The translations under genes and the position numbers were made by a program. 33,561 nucleotides of DNA, from positions 1 to 33,561 of the forward strand of contig JAYTCK010000014.1 in NCBI GenBank assembly GCA_043736515.1, written 5' to 3'. Of the stretch, positions 15,794-22,762 are shown in pieces; the first letter of the stretch is position 1; every line of letters starts with the position of its first letter. The stretch comes from MHLP01 sp043736515. Its GTDB lineage: Bacteria > Patescibacteriota > Minisyncoccia > Phycocordibacterales > UBA6899. The notes under the pieces were generated by a model. It made no database searches, was not told the DNA's origin, and saw only the letters and a program-made list of their open reading frames with translations.

Positions 15794-15828
15794 GTTTGCA
15801 GATGCAGATAAATTTAAGCAAACGTCAG

Positions 15829-15950
15829 CACGCTTCATTTCGAGATGCAATTTGAATGCGGAGGAGTCGCAGTGCCCCTGGGGTTGGAGACTGCTCCTAC
15901 CCCAGGGGTCGAGCACCGACAAATTTAAAGTGCGCTCGAAATGGAGTGTG
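15829..15950. repeat. Palindromic element, copy A, in the rpsA 3' region
   Basis: Outer arms CACGCTTCATTTCGAG (15829-15844) and CTCGAAATGGAGTGTG (15935-15950) are inverted copies with two mismatches. The core at 15868-15916 forms a 10-bp stem (CCCCTGGGGT/ACCCCAGGGG), a T-T mismatch, a 4-bp stem GGAG/CTCC and a 4-nt loop. The same core, reverse-complemented, occurs 3' of gyrA (21453-21501). It begins 20 nt past the rpsA stop and ends before the terminator. Confidence 0.75.
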
Positions 15951-15969
15951 TAGGGGATCTTGCCACTAA

Positions 15970-17100
15970 CTATCCCTTCTTTTCGCCAAATGAAAGCGTC
16001 ATACGCTGATCTTTCGGTTCAAAAAGTGTGATAGCGAAGGGATAGACCTTTCCGAGTTCGAGAGCTCCGCGGAGCTTGTCTTCGGTACCAAATTCTGACA
16101 CATGTACGAGCCCAGCCACACCTTCTTCGATAGAAGCGAGGGCGCCGTACTTGTTGAACTTGATAACAACACCTTTGACGATGTCGCCCTTCTTGTACTT
16201 CTTCTCAGCGCCCTTCCATGGGTTCTCCTTGAGGACTTTAACAGAGAGAGATACCTTGTTGTCTTTGATCTCAATGATTTGTGCCTGAGTCTTGTCGCCA
16301 ACCTTGAAGAGCTTGCGTGGATCGTCAACGAGGCCCCAGTCCATTTCAGAGATATGGATGAGTCCTTCGAGTCCGTCCTCTATCTTAAGGAATGCGCCAA
16401 AGTCGACAATGCCGGTGATCTCGCCTGAGACGATTGAGCCGAGGCGATACTTCGCAACGATTTCCTCCTTCTCTTTCTGGTTGTGCTCCTTTTCAGAGAA
16501 AATAAGTTTGCCTTCCTTCGGAACTGCGGTGATCATGATCACGGAAAGTTTTTCTCCAACGAGCTTGCGGAGTTCATCTAAAATGCGATCTTTGTCACCG
16601 TCCTCAACGCGAGGGTAGTGGTCACCAGAGAGCTGGCTGGCAGGAAGGAATCCAGGGATACCTTGCCACTCAAGGATAAGTCCACCTTTGTTTGCATCTT
16701 TGACTGGAAGATCGAGAATTGTCTTCTTCTTTACATACTCCTCAGCCTCACCCCAAATAAGTGACTGGCGAGCTTCCTTGAGTGAGAGTTCGACATAGCC
16801 ATCTTTGTTTTCACTCTCGACAACTTTTGCTGTAATGACATCGCCCACATTCATGTGCTTGATGAGGTCGCGCGCATTCATGTATTCGCGGCCGTAAATG
16901 ATGCCGACGCCAAATGGGGGCATGTCGACAAACACTGCACGCTTGTCTACCTTGAGCACGGGCGCCTCTACAATCTCGCCCACTTCCGGACGAGGCTTAA
17001 TCTCCGCCATGAACTTATTCATCACGTGATCAGCGGGAGGAGTGTTATCCGTGTCGGCAATGATGAACTCTTCTTCTTTTGTTGCTGTTGCTACTGTCAT
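15970..17100 (-). CDS. rpsA: Ribosomal protein S1 (four S1 domains)
   Basis: 376 aa with four OB-fold S1 repeats at about 40-110, 122-200, 220-292 and 305-376. The third is the most canonical (GSIVSGEITGIVDFGAFLKI, then GLEGLIHISEM). E. coli S1 has six repeats; a four-repeat form is common outside Proteobacteria. It binds mRNA and helps initiation. There is no Shine-Dalgarno; the 20 nt before the ATG are almost pure A/T, fitting either a leaderless or an S1-autoregulated start. Confidence 0.93.
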   Translation of the reverse strand: MTVATATKEEEFIIADTDNTPPADHVMNKFMAEIKPRPEVGEIVEAPVLKVDKRAVFVDMPPFGVGIIYGREYMNARDLIKHMNVGDVITAKVVESENKDGYVELSLKEARQSLIWGEAEEYVKKKTILDLPVKDANKGGLILEWQGIPGFLPASQLSGDHYPRVEDGDKDRILDELRKLVGEKLSVIMITAVPKEGKLIFSEKEHNQKEKEEIVAKYRLGSIVSGEITGIVDFGAFLKIEDGLEGLIHISEMDWGLVDDPRKLFKVGDKTQAQIIEIKDNKVSLSVKVLKENPWKGAEKKYKKGDIVKGVVIKFNKYGALASIEEGVAGLVHVSEFGTEDKLRGALELGKVYPFAITLFEPKDQRMTLSFGEKKG

Positions 17101-17290
17101 AATAAAATAAAAAAAACTGCACTAAGGCAGAGACTGATGTTCCACCTGTGAGGGGCCGAGCGGATCCTGGTCCAAACGGGTTAACCCAAACGGTAATTAA
17201 TAATATTCAGTTGTGTATAGAGACTAGCAAAACACACGTATTTTCGCAAGTGGCCAAGTGAGCGTCAGGTGAGGATAAAGTGAGGCGCCT

Positions 17291-17329
17291 AAAAGAAAAG
17301 CCGCACCAAGAGATTATCTTGTGCGGCTT
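17291..17329 (-). terminator. Terminator of the orphan minus-strand transcription unit
   Basis: AAGCCGCAC/GTGCGGCTT with one bulged C and an inner AAGA/TCTT; on the minus strand it runs into CTTTTCTTTT. Confidence 0.75.
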
Positions 17330-17497
17330 GTTTTCTGCATCGTGTTGCGAACCAAGTAGTGTTAACCTGGGATTCACATCTGTTGCAGTGCCATACCCGG
17401 AGGGCTGGACATTATTGCTTGCTCGTACGCGTTACCAATTGAATGGGGTTCGCAGAGCAGAAAGTGCTGGTTGTCGTATTGTGGGCTAACGACGGCC

Positions 17498-17599
17498 TCA
17501 GATCTTATAGGATCGCATGGACTCTTTCTTCCTAGCAAAAGGAGGTTGTGGCATCCGTCGAGCGGTCGTGCCCGGCGTAATATCGGTCACAAGTCGCAA
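17498..17599 (-). CDS. Possible 33-aa basic peptide
   Basis: From TTG 17599, or from GTG 17590 for a 30-residue form. The product is rich in Arg, Lys and Pro (TTARRMPQPPFARKK) and ends RSYKI. No ribosome binding site is obvious. It is listed because it lies inside an otherwise unexplained transcription unit and its composition looks protein-like. Confidence 0.25.
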   Translation of the reverse strand: MRLVTDITPGTTARRMPQPPFARKKESMRSYKI

Positions 17600-17695
17600 T
17601 GGCGACTAATCAGGGGACGAGACCGGTGGCGCAGCGGGCGCTCTGCACGCGGCGGCTCGGAATTTCGTCACCAACTTGCTGGCCGGCGCCCACAG

Positions 17696-17728
17696 TTACA
17701 TGTTGCTATGGTTGAACGTTGTTTTCAC
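17696..17728 (-). CDS. 10-codon micro-ORF with perfect ribosome binding site
   Basis: GTG start at 17728, product MKTTFNHSNM, stop TAA. AAAGGAGGTG at 17735-17744 is a full 10-nt complement to the 16S rRNA tail, 6 nt before the GTG. It is the strongest Shine-Dalgarno in the window, attached to almost no protein. It could be a leader peptide controlling what lies downstream. Confidence 0.35.
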   Translation of the reverse strand: MKTTFNHSNM

Positions 17729-17771
17729 GATAAGCACCTCCTTTGTGAGTTAAAGAACTTAGTACGGTTTA

Positions 17772-17800
17772 AACTTAGCACATTTGTACGCACATGTCAA
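17772..17800 (-). promoter_or_regulatory. Promoter of the orphan minus-strand unit
   Basis: Perfect TTGACA (17795-17800), 17-nt spacing, TAAGTT (17772-17777). Confidence 0.65.
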
Positions 17801-17851
17801 CTGTTCTTGAAGTTCTTTGGCGATAGGGTTATTTGATGGGCACTAAATAAA

Positions 17852-17860
17852 TGCTATACT
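17852..17860 (+). promoter_or_regulatory. Extended -10 of the MBL-fold gene (leaderless)
   Basis: TGcTATACT ends 7 nt before the ATG; TTGATG at 17833-17838 is a possible -35 at 16 nt. Confidence 0.6.
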
Positions 17861-17867
17861 CAACCGC

Positions 17868-18500
17868 ATGATAATCACGTACCACGGGGGTCAATTTGTA
17901 AAAATAGCGCAAGGAGACACTGTTGTTGCCGTAAATCCTTTTGGCAAAGACTCGACCAATAAGCCGATTCGCTTTGGCGCACGCATCGGGCTCGTATCTG
18001 TTAATCACCCTGATTATAATGGCGTTGAAAATCTTTCTCATGGAGAAAAAGTCCCGTTCATTATTCGTGGCCCAGGTGAATATGAGATTGGAGGGATTAC
18101 TATTTCAGGCTTCCCGGCGCCAAAGCCATTTGGCACGAGTGGTCTTCTCAACACTATCTATACTATTGAGATTGAAGGTATCCGCTTGTGCATTCTAGGA
18201 GCGCTTTCATCTCCCGAACTTTCACCGGAACTTTTTGAAGGAATTGGAAGTGTGGACATACTTTTCGTGCCTATCAGCGGCGGTGATCTGCTTAGTCCGG
18301 CCGACGCGGAAAAGCTCGCGGTATCTATGGACGCTAAGTTGGTTATTCCTCTCGCGTACGATGATAAGCAGCTCGGAATATTTAAAAAAGAAGCAGGCGC
18401 AGACGGTATTGTGCCCATTGATAAATTGACACTCAAGAAGAAAGATCTGGAGGGAAAGGAAGGCGAGGTCGTTATCCTTGAGGTAATCAATCACGCGTAA
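17868..18500 (+). CDS. MBL-fold protein with degenerate metal site
   Basis: 210 aa. The N-terminal TYHGGQFVKI and the pattern of strands (GPGEYEIGGI, IYTIEIEGIRLCILG, VDILFVPISGG, LVIPLAYDD) match UlaG-like metallo-beta-lactamase-fold proteins. The canonical HxHxDH motif reads VNHPDY at 45-50, so two of its His ligands are missing. Hydrolase activity is therefore doubtful; a regulatory or binding role is possible (inference). It heads a plus-strand row: the next gene starts 8 nt downstream, then gyrA. Confidence 0.78.
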   Translation: MIITYHGGQFVKIAQGDTVVAVNPFGKDSTNKPIRFGARIGLVSVNHPDYNGVENLSHGEKVPFIIRGPGEYEIGGITISGFPAPKPFGTSGLLNTIYTIEIEGIRLCILGALSSPELSPELFEGIGSVDILFVPISGGDLLSPADAEKLAVSMDAKLVIPLAYDDKQLGIFKKEAGADGIVPIDKLTLKKKDLEGKEGEVVILEVINHA

Positions 18501-18508
18501 CACACAGT

Positions 18509-18904
18509 ATGTTCGATTTTCTTGACAAGCTCAGGCAGAAACCAAAGCCGGTGCGCCAGCAAATTGCACTTGTCTCGACTGTATTCCTTTCATTGGCTAT
18601 CTTTTTTGTGTGGTGGACCACGTTTACCGCATTTGAATCAGAAAGCACAATAAGTGTGAACGAGGCGCTTTCGCCCATTGGGGCAATGACGGAAATGGCA
18701 TCAGTCGGGGTCGATTCGTTCAGTGAATTTGCCGAGAACTTGAAAAGCCATGTACTCCAAGTACAATATGAAGCATCGAGTTCTGACCCGTCTTTATATC
18801 TTGGAGCGGTTGGAGAAAGCAATTCTCCACCGTCCAGGGATTCTGATATTGTATATCCTGAGGATGTGTACGAAGATAAAGCGCATACGAATCCAAACGA
18901 ATAA
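18509..18904 (+). CDS. Single-span membrane protein, unknown function
   Basis: 131 aa. A short basic N-terminus (KLRQKPKPVRQQ) is followed by one hydrophobic segment at about 20-42, then an acidic, Ser/Glu-rich tail, predicted outside the membrane by the positive-inside rule. No family is recognised. It lies between the MBL-fold gene (8 nt) and gyrA (25 nt), so probably in the same transcript. No Shine-Dalgarno is visible. Confidence 0.7.
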   Translation: MFDFLDKLRQKPKPVRQQIALVSTVFLSLAIFFVWWTTFTAFESESTISVNEALSPIGAMTEMASVGVDSFSEFAENLKSHVLQVQYEASSSDPSLYLGAVGESNSPPSRDSDIVYPEDVYEDKAHTNPNE

Positions 18905-18929
18905 CTCTTAGAACCTATCTCAAAACTAC

Positions 18930-21410
18930 ATGACAAAAAAAACCACAGGAGGAGCAAAAGATGAAGCACCGGTACTTACACCGCATGTTAATGTCATCAA
19001 GAAAAACATCGTTGAAGAAATGCGCGAGTCGTATCTTGATTATGCCATGTCCGTCATTGTCTCTCGTGCGCTTCCTGATGTGCGCGATGGCTTGAAGCCT
19101 GTACATCGCCGTATTCTTTTTGCTATGCATGAAGCAGGACTTGTCGCTACAGCCCGCTTTAGAAAGTCGGCAACCATTGTGGGGGACGTGCTTGGTAAAT
19201 ATCACCCTCACGGAGACTCATCGGTATACGATGCGATGGTAAAGATGGCGCAGCTATTTTCGATGCGATATCCGCTTGTCCTCGGTCAGGGAAACTTCGG
19301 TTCGATCGACGGGGATGCCGCTGCCGCATATCGTTATACAGAAGCAAAAATGTCACGTGTGGCAGGGGAGGTGCTGCGCGATCTCGAAAAAAACACTGTA
19401 GATTTCCGTCCCAACTACGATGGTTCAAAAAAAGAACCGATTGTTTTTCCTTCAGTAGTTCCAAACCTGCTCTTAAACGGTACGCTCGGCATCGCAGTTG
19501 GTATGGCGACCAATATCCCACCCCACAATCTGGGCGAAGTTGTTGATGCGGTTGTGCATTTGATCGACAACCCAGAGGCTCCGATGGATGAGCTTCTTGA
19601 GTTCGTCCAAGGCCCGGACTTTCCGACAGGCGGAATGGCCTACAACAAAAAGGACATCGAGCACGCCTATGCAACCGGTCGTGGTGGTGTTGTGTGTCGC
19701 GGTGAAGCTGAAATTGTGGAGACAAAGGTAGGACAGACCGAGGTTATCATCACGAGTCTTCCATACCGCGTGAACAAAGCGACGCTTCTCGAGAAGATTG
19801 CCGATCTCGTTAAGGAGAAGAAGCTAGAGGGAATTAAGGATCTCCGCGACGAATCCGCGAAGGGAGATATTCGCATTGCGGTATACCTCAAGACGGGTGT
19901 TCCTCCACAAAAAGTTCTCAATTATCTCTACAAACACACTGAACTTGAATCGACGTTCCATTACAATATGGTGGCACTTGTCGACGGCGTGCCTCAGACA
20001 CTTTCTCTCAAAACTATTCTTGAAGAATTTATCAAGCACCGTAAGGTTGTTGTAAAACGCCGCACGGAGTTCGAGCTTGGTAAGGCAAAAGACCGAGAAC
20101 ATATTTTGCTCGGCCTGAAAAAAGCACTCGATCATATCGACGAGATAATTAAACTCATCAAAGCCTCGAAAGATACTCCAACTGCTCACGCCAACTTGAT
20201 AAGCAAGTTTAAGTTCTCAGATCGTCAAGCAACAGCTATCCTTGAGATGAAACTTCAGCGACTCGCTGGACTCGAGCGTAAAAAGATTGAAGATGAGCTT
20301 AATGCAGTACAAACACTCATCAAAGAACTCGAATCAATCCTTGCTAGCGCAAAGAAGATGATGGGCATCATCAAGCAAGAGCTTACCGATATCCGAGCGA
20401 AATACGGAGACGATCGTCGCACCAAAATCATTAAGGGCGGCCTTAAGCTTGTCTCTGTTGAGGACACTATCCCCGAAAATGAGACAGTGCTTGTCTTTAC
20501 TGCCGGCGGATACATCAAGCGCACTGACCCTTCAGAATATCGTACACAACGCCGTGGGGGAGTGGGTGTCGTTGATCTTGATACCAAAGAAGAAGACTTT
20601 GTAAAAATGTTTCTTACCACATCGACCCATGCAGATATTCTTTTCTTTACCGACAAGGGCAAGGCATATCAGATCAAAGCATATGAGCTTCCCGAGGGAA
20701 GGCGCGCCACAAAAGGGAAGTCAATCATGAATTTCCTATCGCTTGGTGGGGACGAGGTGGTCACATCAATTCTCGCAATGCCAAAAGCAGTGAAAGCCTC
20801 AGCGGAACTTTCACTTCTTCTCGTGACAGAAAAGGCGGTTGTGAAAAAAGTGGCCGCAGACAGTTTTAAAGATGTACGCCGTAGCGGTCTACTTGCCATG
20901 AAACTCTCACCCGGTGACCAGCTGCTCTCCGCGCGATTTGTTGAAGGCAAGGATGATGTCTCGCTGGTTTCCTCTGCAGGACAATCGATCCGCTTTAAAC
21001 ATACCGATGTCCGAGAAATGGGACGCGGGGCGGGAGGTGTGCGCGGCATGATGCTCAAGGGCGCCGACAAGATCGTGACTGCCGATGTGGTGAAGGGTGG
21101 CTATGAAAAACCGCTGCTTATCGTGATGAGTGAACATGGATACGGCAAAATGACTGATCTTTCTGAGTACAAAGTACAAAAGCGCGGAGGCTCCGGTATT
21201 AAGACGGCAAAAGTAACACCAAAAACAGGAAAGCTTATTACAGGACTAGTCCTCGCTGATCGTGAGGGAGAAGTGGTGGCTATCTCAAAAAACAGCCAGG
21301 TCATCCGTGTTGAACTCAAAGAAGTGCCAGTACTTGGACGACAGACACAAGGGGTACGCATTATGAAGTTGCGCGAGGGAGACAGCATCGCCTCCCTTAT
21401 AACTTTGTAG
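18930..21410 (+). CDS. gyrA: DNA gyrase subunit A
   Basis: 826 aa. The catalytic Tyr136 is in AAAYRYTEAKM. The quinolone-determining region reads GKYHPHGDSSVYD (89-101) with the susceptible-type Ser97 and Asp101. A GyrA box variant QRRGGVG (about residue 535) and a later QKRGGSG mark the DNA-wrapping C-terminal beta-pinwheel, which favours GyrA over ParC. It forms the supercoiling enzyme with GyrB, which is not in the window. The gene is followed directly by palindromic element copy B. Confidence 0.95.
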   Translation: MTKKTTGGAKDEAPVLTPHVNVIKKNIVEEMRESYLDYAMSVIVSRALPDVRDGLKPVHRRILFAMHEAGLVATARFRKSATIVGDVLGKYHPHGDSSVYDAMVKMAQLFSMRYPLVLGQGNFGSIDGDAAAAYRYTEAKMSRVAGEVLRDLEKNTVDFRPNYDGSKKEPIVFPSVVPNLLLNGTLGIAVGMATNIPPHNLGEVVDAVVHLIDNPEAPMDELLEFVQGPDFPTGGMAYNKKDIEHAYATGRGGVVCRGEAEIVETKVGQTEVIITSLPYRVNKATLLEKIADLVKEKKLEGIKDLRDESAKGDIRIAVYLKTGVPPQKVLNYLYKHTELESTFHYNMVALVDGVPQTLSLKTILEEFIKHRKVVVKRRTEFELGKAKDREHILLGLKKALDHIDEIIKLIKASKDTPTAHANLISKFKFSDRQATAILEMKLQRLAGLERKKIEDELNAVQTLIKELESILASAKKMMGIIKQELTDIRAKYGDDRRTKIIKGGLKLVSVEDTIPENETVLVFTAGGYIKRTDPSEYRTQRRGGVGVVDLDTKEEDFVKMFLTTSTHADILFFTDKGKAYQIKAYELPEGRRATKGKSIMNFLSLGGDEVVTSILAMPKAVKASAELSLLLVTEKAVVKKVAADSFKDVRRSGLLAMKLSPGDQLLSARFVEGKDDVSLVSSAGQSIRFKHTDVREMGRGAGGVRGMMLKGADKIVTADVVKGGYEKPLLIVMSEHGYGKMTDLSEYKVQKRGGSGIKTAKVTPKTGKLITGLVLADREGEVVAISKNSQVIRVELKEVPVLGRQTQGVRIMKLREGDSIASLITL

Positions 21411-21413
21411 TTT

Positions 21414-21540
21414 GAGCGACTTCCATTTTGTGCGAGCTACTTCGTTAGAACTGTGCTCGACCCTTGGAGCAGTAGGAGACTACAGCCCCAAGGGCACTGC
21501 GCAGCTCTGCCTCGTATCTCATCCCAAAATGAAAGTGCTC
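21414..21540. repeat. Palindromic element, copy B, directly 3' of gyrA
   Basis: Outer arms GAGCGACTTCCATTTTG and CAAAATGAAAGTGCTC are imperfect inverted copies. The core 21453-21501, read on the minus strand, aligns without gaps to copy A (40 of 49 identical) and folds the same way. It starts 4 nt after the gyrA stop codon. No separate terminator is evident before 21600. Confidence 0.75.
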
Positions 21541-21601
21541 TAGTGCCTTCGGCAGAATTTAATATTTTTCTATCCAAATTTACAAGAAGAGTAATATTTT
21601 T

Positions 21602-21610
21602 TGCTATACT
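21602..21610 (+). promoter_or_regulatory. Extended -10 upstream of the 178-aa protein gene (leaderless)
   Basis: TGcTATACT ends 3 nt before ATG 21614 and 6 nt before GTG 21617. No good -35. Confidence 0.5.
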
Positions 21611-21613
21611 GAA

Positions 21614-22150
21614 ATGGTGAAATTAGGGAAACACAAGTCGCCTATAGCGCTCCAGCGCTCGCATGGGCCGGATATTTATCGCATACGTAAGGGGGAGACA
21701 ATCTCTGAGATTGCTTCGCATGAGTTTGATATTGCACATCATAGTGATGGAGTTATTCGTATTCTCGATGAGGAATATGGGGATATTAATCGCACACTTC
21801 CTTTTTTCACACATTTTAATCTTGAATTTTCGGGGCATCGTATCGGGGCTAAATATATGTTGCCGCGCATTGTGAAGCAGGGATATTACCGTGGTCCAGA
21901 AGATGAGGTGCTTCCGGTACTCTCATTTAACGATGTGCTTGTGGGTACTTGTGTGGGTGTTCGTGAGCATGTCCCATACAAAGCATTGCGTGAAGTAAAT
22001 TTCCTGTACTCAATGAAACACATTCAAGATCAGAGCGAACTCAAAAAAGCAATTCTTCGCCGCTATCGGGTGAGTATGCCCAACTTAACCCAAGAAGAAA
22101 TTTTTAACTTGGGTGTTTCGGTGACTACCCTACAACATCTTGACATATAG
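21614..22150 (+). CDS. Protein with LysM-like start, unknown function
   Basis: 178 aa, no membrane span or signal peptide. Residues 20-35 (DIYRIRKGETISEIAS) resemble the start of a LysM domain, which binds peptidoglycan or chitin, but the rest of a LysM is not clear. The remainder is soluble alpha/beta-like sequence without a motif I recognise. The extended -10 immediately upstream gives it its own leaderless promoter. The next promoter (22140-22168) begins inside its last codons. Confidence 0.68.
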   Translation: MVKLGKHKSPIALQRSHGPDIYRIRKGETISEIASHEFDIAHHSDGVIRILDEEYGDINRTLPFFTHFNLEFSGHRIGAKYMLPRIVKQGYYRGPEDEVLPVLSFNDVLVGTCVGVREHVPYKALREVNFLYSMKHIQDQSELKKAILRRYRVSMPNLTQEEIFNLGVSVTTLQHLDI

Positions 22151-22168
22151 TTAAATATAGTGTATTAT
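22140..22168 (+). promoter_or_regulatory. Near-consensus promoter of the two-TM protein gene
   Basis: TTGACA, 17 nt, TATTAT. The -35 overlaps the last codons of the upstream gene. Confidence 0.75.
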
Positions 22169-22204
22169 GATTTGTAGGTTCATTTCAATCTGAAAGGCAA
22201 AATT

Positions 22205-22684
22205 ATGAATTCACTCGTTACGGCCGCGTCCAAAAACGGGCCAATGTCCATCGTCGCGAACTTGGCACTGGTTTTTATTGCCATCTTTGTCGCGATCTCG
22301 GCTCTGGCGTGTGGCCTATATTTGGGCGGCTTGTTCGCAGAAGAGCTAAGCTGGCATATCGCGGTGGCTGCCCTAGCGTGGATAATTTTCGCTGTGAGTT
22401 GCCACGCGTTCTTGATGTTTCGAGAATATTCACGCTTCAAGAGGCTTTTCCGCGAGCATCAGCATCTGTTCCCGGTTCGCGCTGAAGTGATTGGATCTTG
22501 GAGTGCTGATCAAACCGGCTTCGACGCCCTATCCTTTTCCAAAGGCATCATTCACTTCGACGACACGCGCTGTGATTTTACAACGAGCGACGAGTGGGCT
22601 TTCAAGAGAATCATGAAAATGTGTGGTGAAGTAAACCCCTCATTCATCAAGACGAAAATCCCCGAGCCAACCTTCAGTATATAA
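22205..22684 (+). CDS. Two-span membrane protein, unknown function
   Basis: 159 aa. Two hydrophobic segments at about 16-42 and 50-72 form a hairpin in the membrane, followed by a soluble domain of about 85 residues with two Cys. GAAAGG lies 8 nt before the ATG, the promoter is close to consensus, and a terminator follows directly, so this is a monocistronic, probably well-expressed gene. GC content seems higher than its neighbours. No family is recognised. Confidence 0.72.
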   Translation: MNSLVTAASKNGPMSIVANLALVFIAIFVAISALACGLYLGGLFAEELSWHIAVAALAWIIFAVSCHAFLMFREYSRFKRLFREHQHLFPVRAEVIGSWSADQTGFDALSFSKGIIHFDDTRCDFTTSDEWAFKRIMKMCGEVNPSFIKTKIPEPTFSI

Positions 22685-22693
22685 ATTTGTGAC

Positions 22694-22734
22694 AGCCGCC
22701 CGTCTTACAGAGACATGGGGCGGCTTTTCTTTTG
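22694..22734 (+). terminator. Terminator between the membrane protein gene and uvrA
   Basis: AGCCGCCC/GGGCGGCT with a 16-nt loop, then TTTTCTTTT. It ends 11 nt before the uvrA extended -10. Confidence 0.85.
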
Positions 22735-22744
22735 TAAGAAATTG

Positions 22745-22753
22745 TGTTATTAT
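22745..22753 (+). promoter_or_regulatory. Extended -10 of uvrA (leaderless)
   Basis: TGtTATTAT ends 9 nt before ATG 22763. Confidence 0.55.
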
Positions 22754-22762
22754 GCGCGGCAC

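Larger units (their letters stand above)
17330..17765 (-). ncRNA. Candidate structured RNA or leader-type transcript, unknown
   Basis: A strong promoter (17772-17800) and a terminator (17291-17329) frame about 470 nt without a conventional gene. The middle (17540-17690) is markedly GC-richer than its surroundings. Two tiny frames are present: a 10-codon frame with a perfect ribosome binding site (17696-17728) and a 33-codon frame (17498-17599). I looked for tmRNA, RNase P, SRP and 6S hallmarks and found none. A structured RNA, a peptide-controlled leader or a gene for small peptides are all possible. Confidence 0.4.

Noticed and set aside
17735..17744. 16S rRNA 3' end (CACCTCCTTT on the plus strand)
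   Set aside because: The sequence upstream has no similarity to 16S rRNA; it is simply a perfect ribosome binding site on the minus strand.
17330..17765. tmRNA, RNase P RNA, SRP RNA or 6S RNA
   Set aside because: No tRNA-like ends with a T arm and CCA, no resume codons, no conserved RNase P or SRP core motifs were found on either strand by eye.
17471..17836. 121-aa plus-strand frame in the gap before the MBL-fold gene
   Set aside because: Arg/Ser-rich, no start signals, and opposite a minus-strand promoter, ribosome binding site and terminator.
19190..19240. Quinolone-resistance change in GyrA
   Set aside because: The Ser and Asp of the determining region are the susceptible-type residues.
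22715..22762. N-terminal extension of UvrA
   Set aside because: It would start inside the upstream terminator and include the promoter; the conserved protein begins at 22763.
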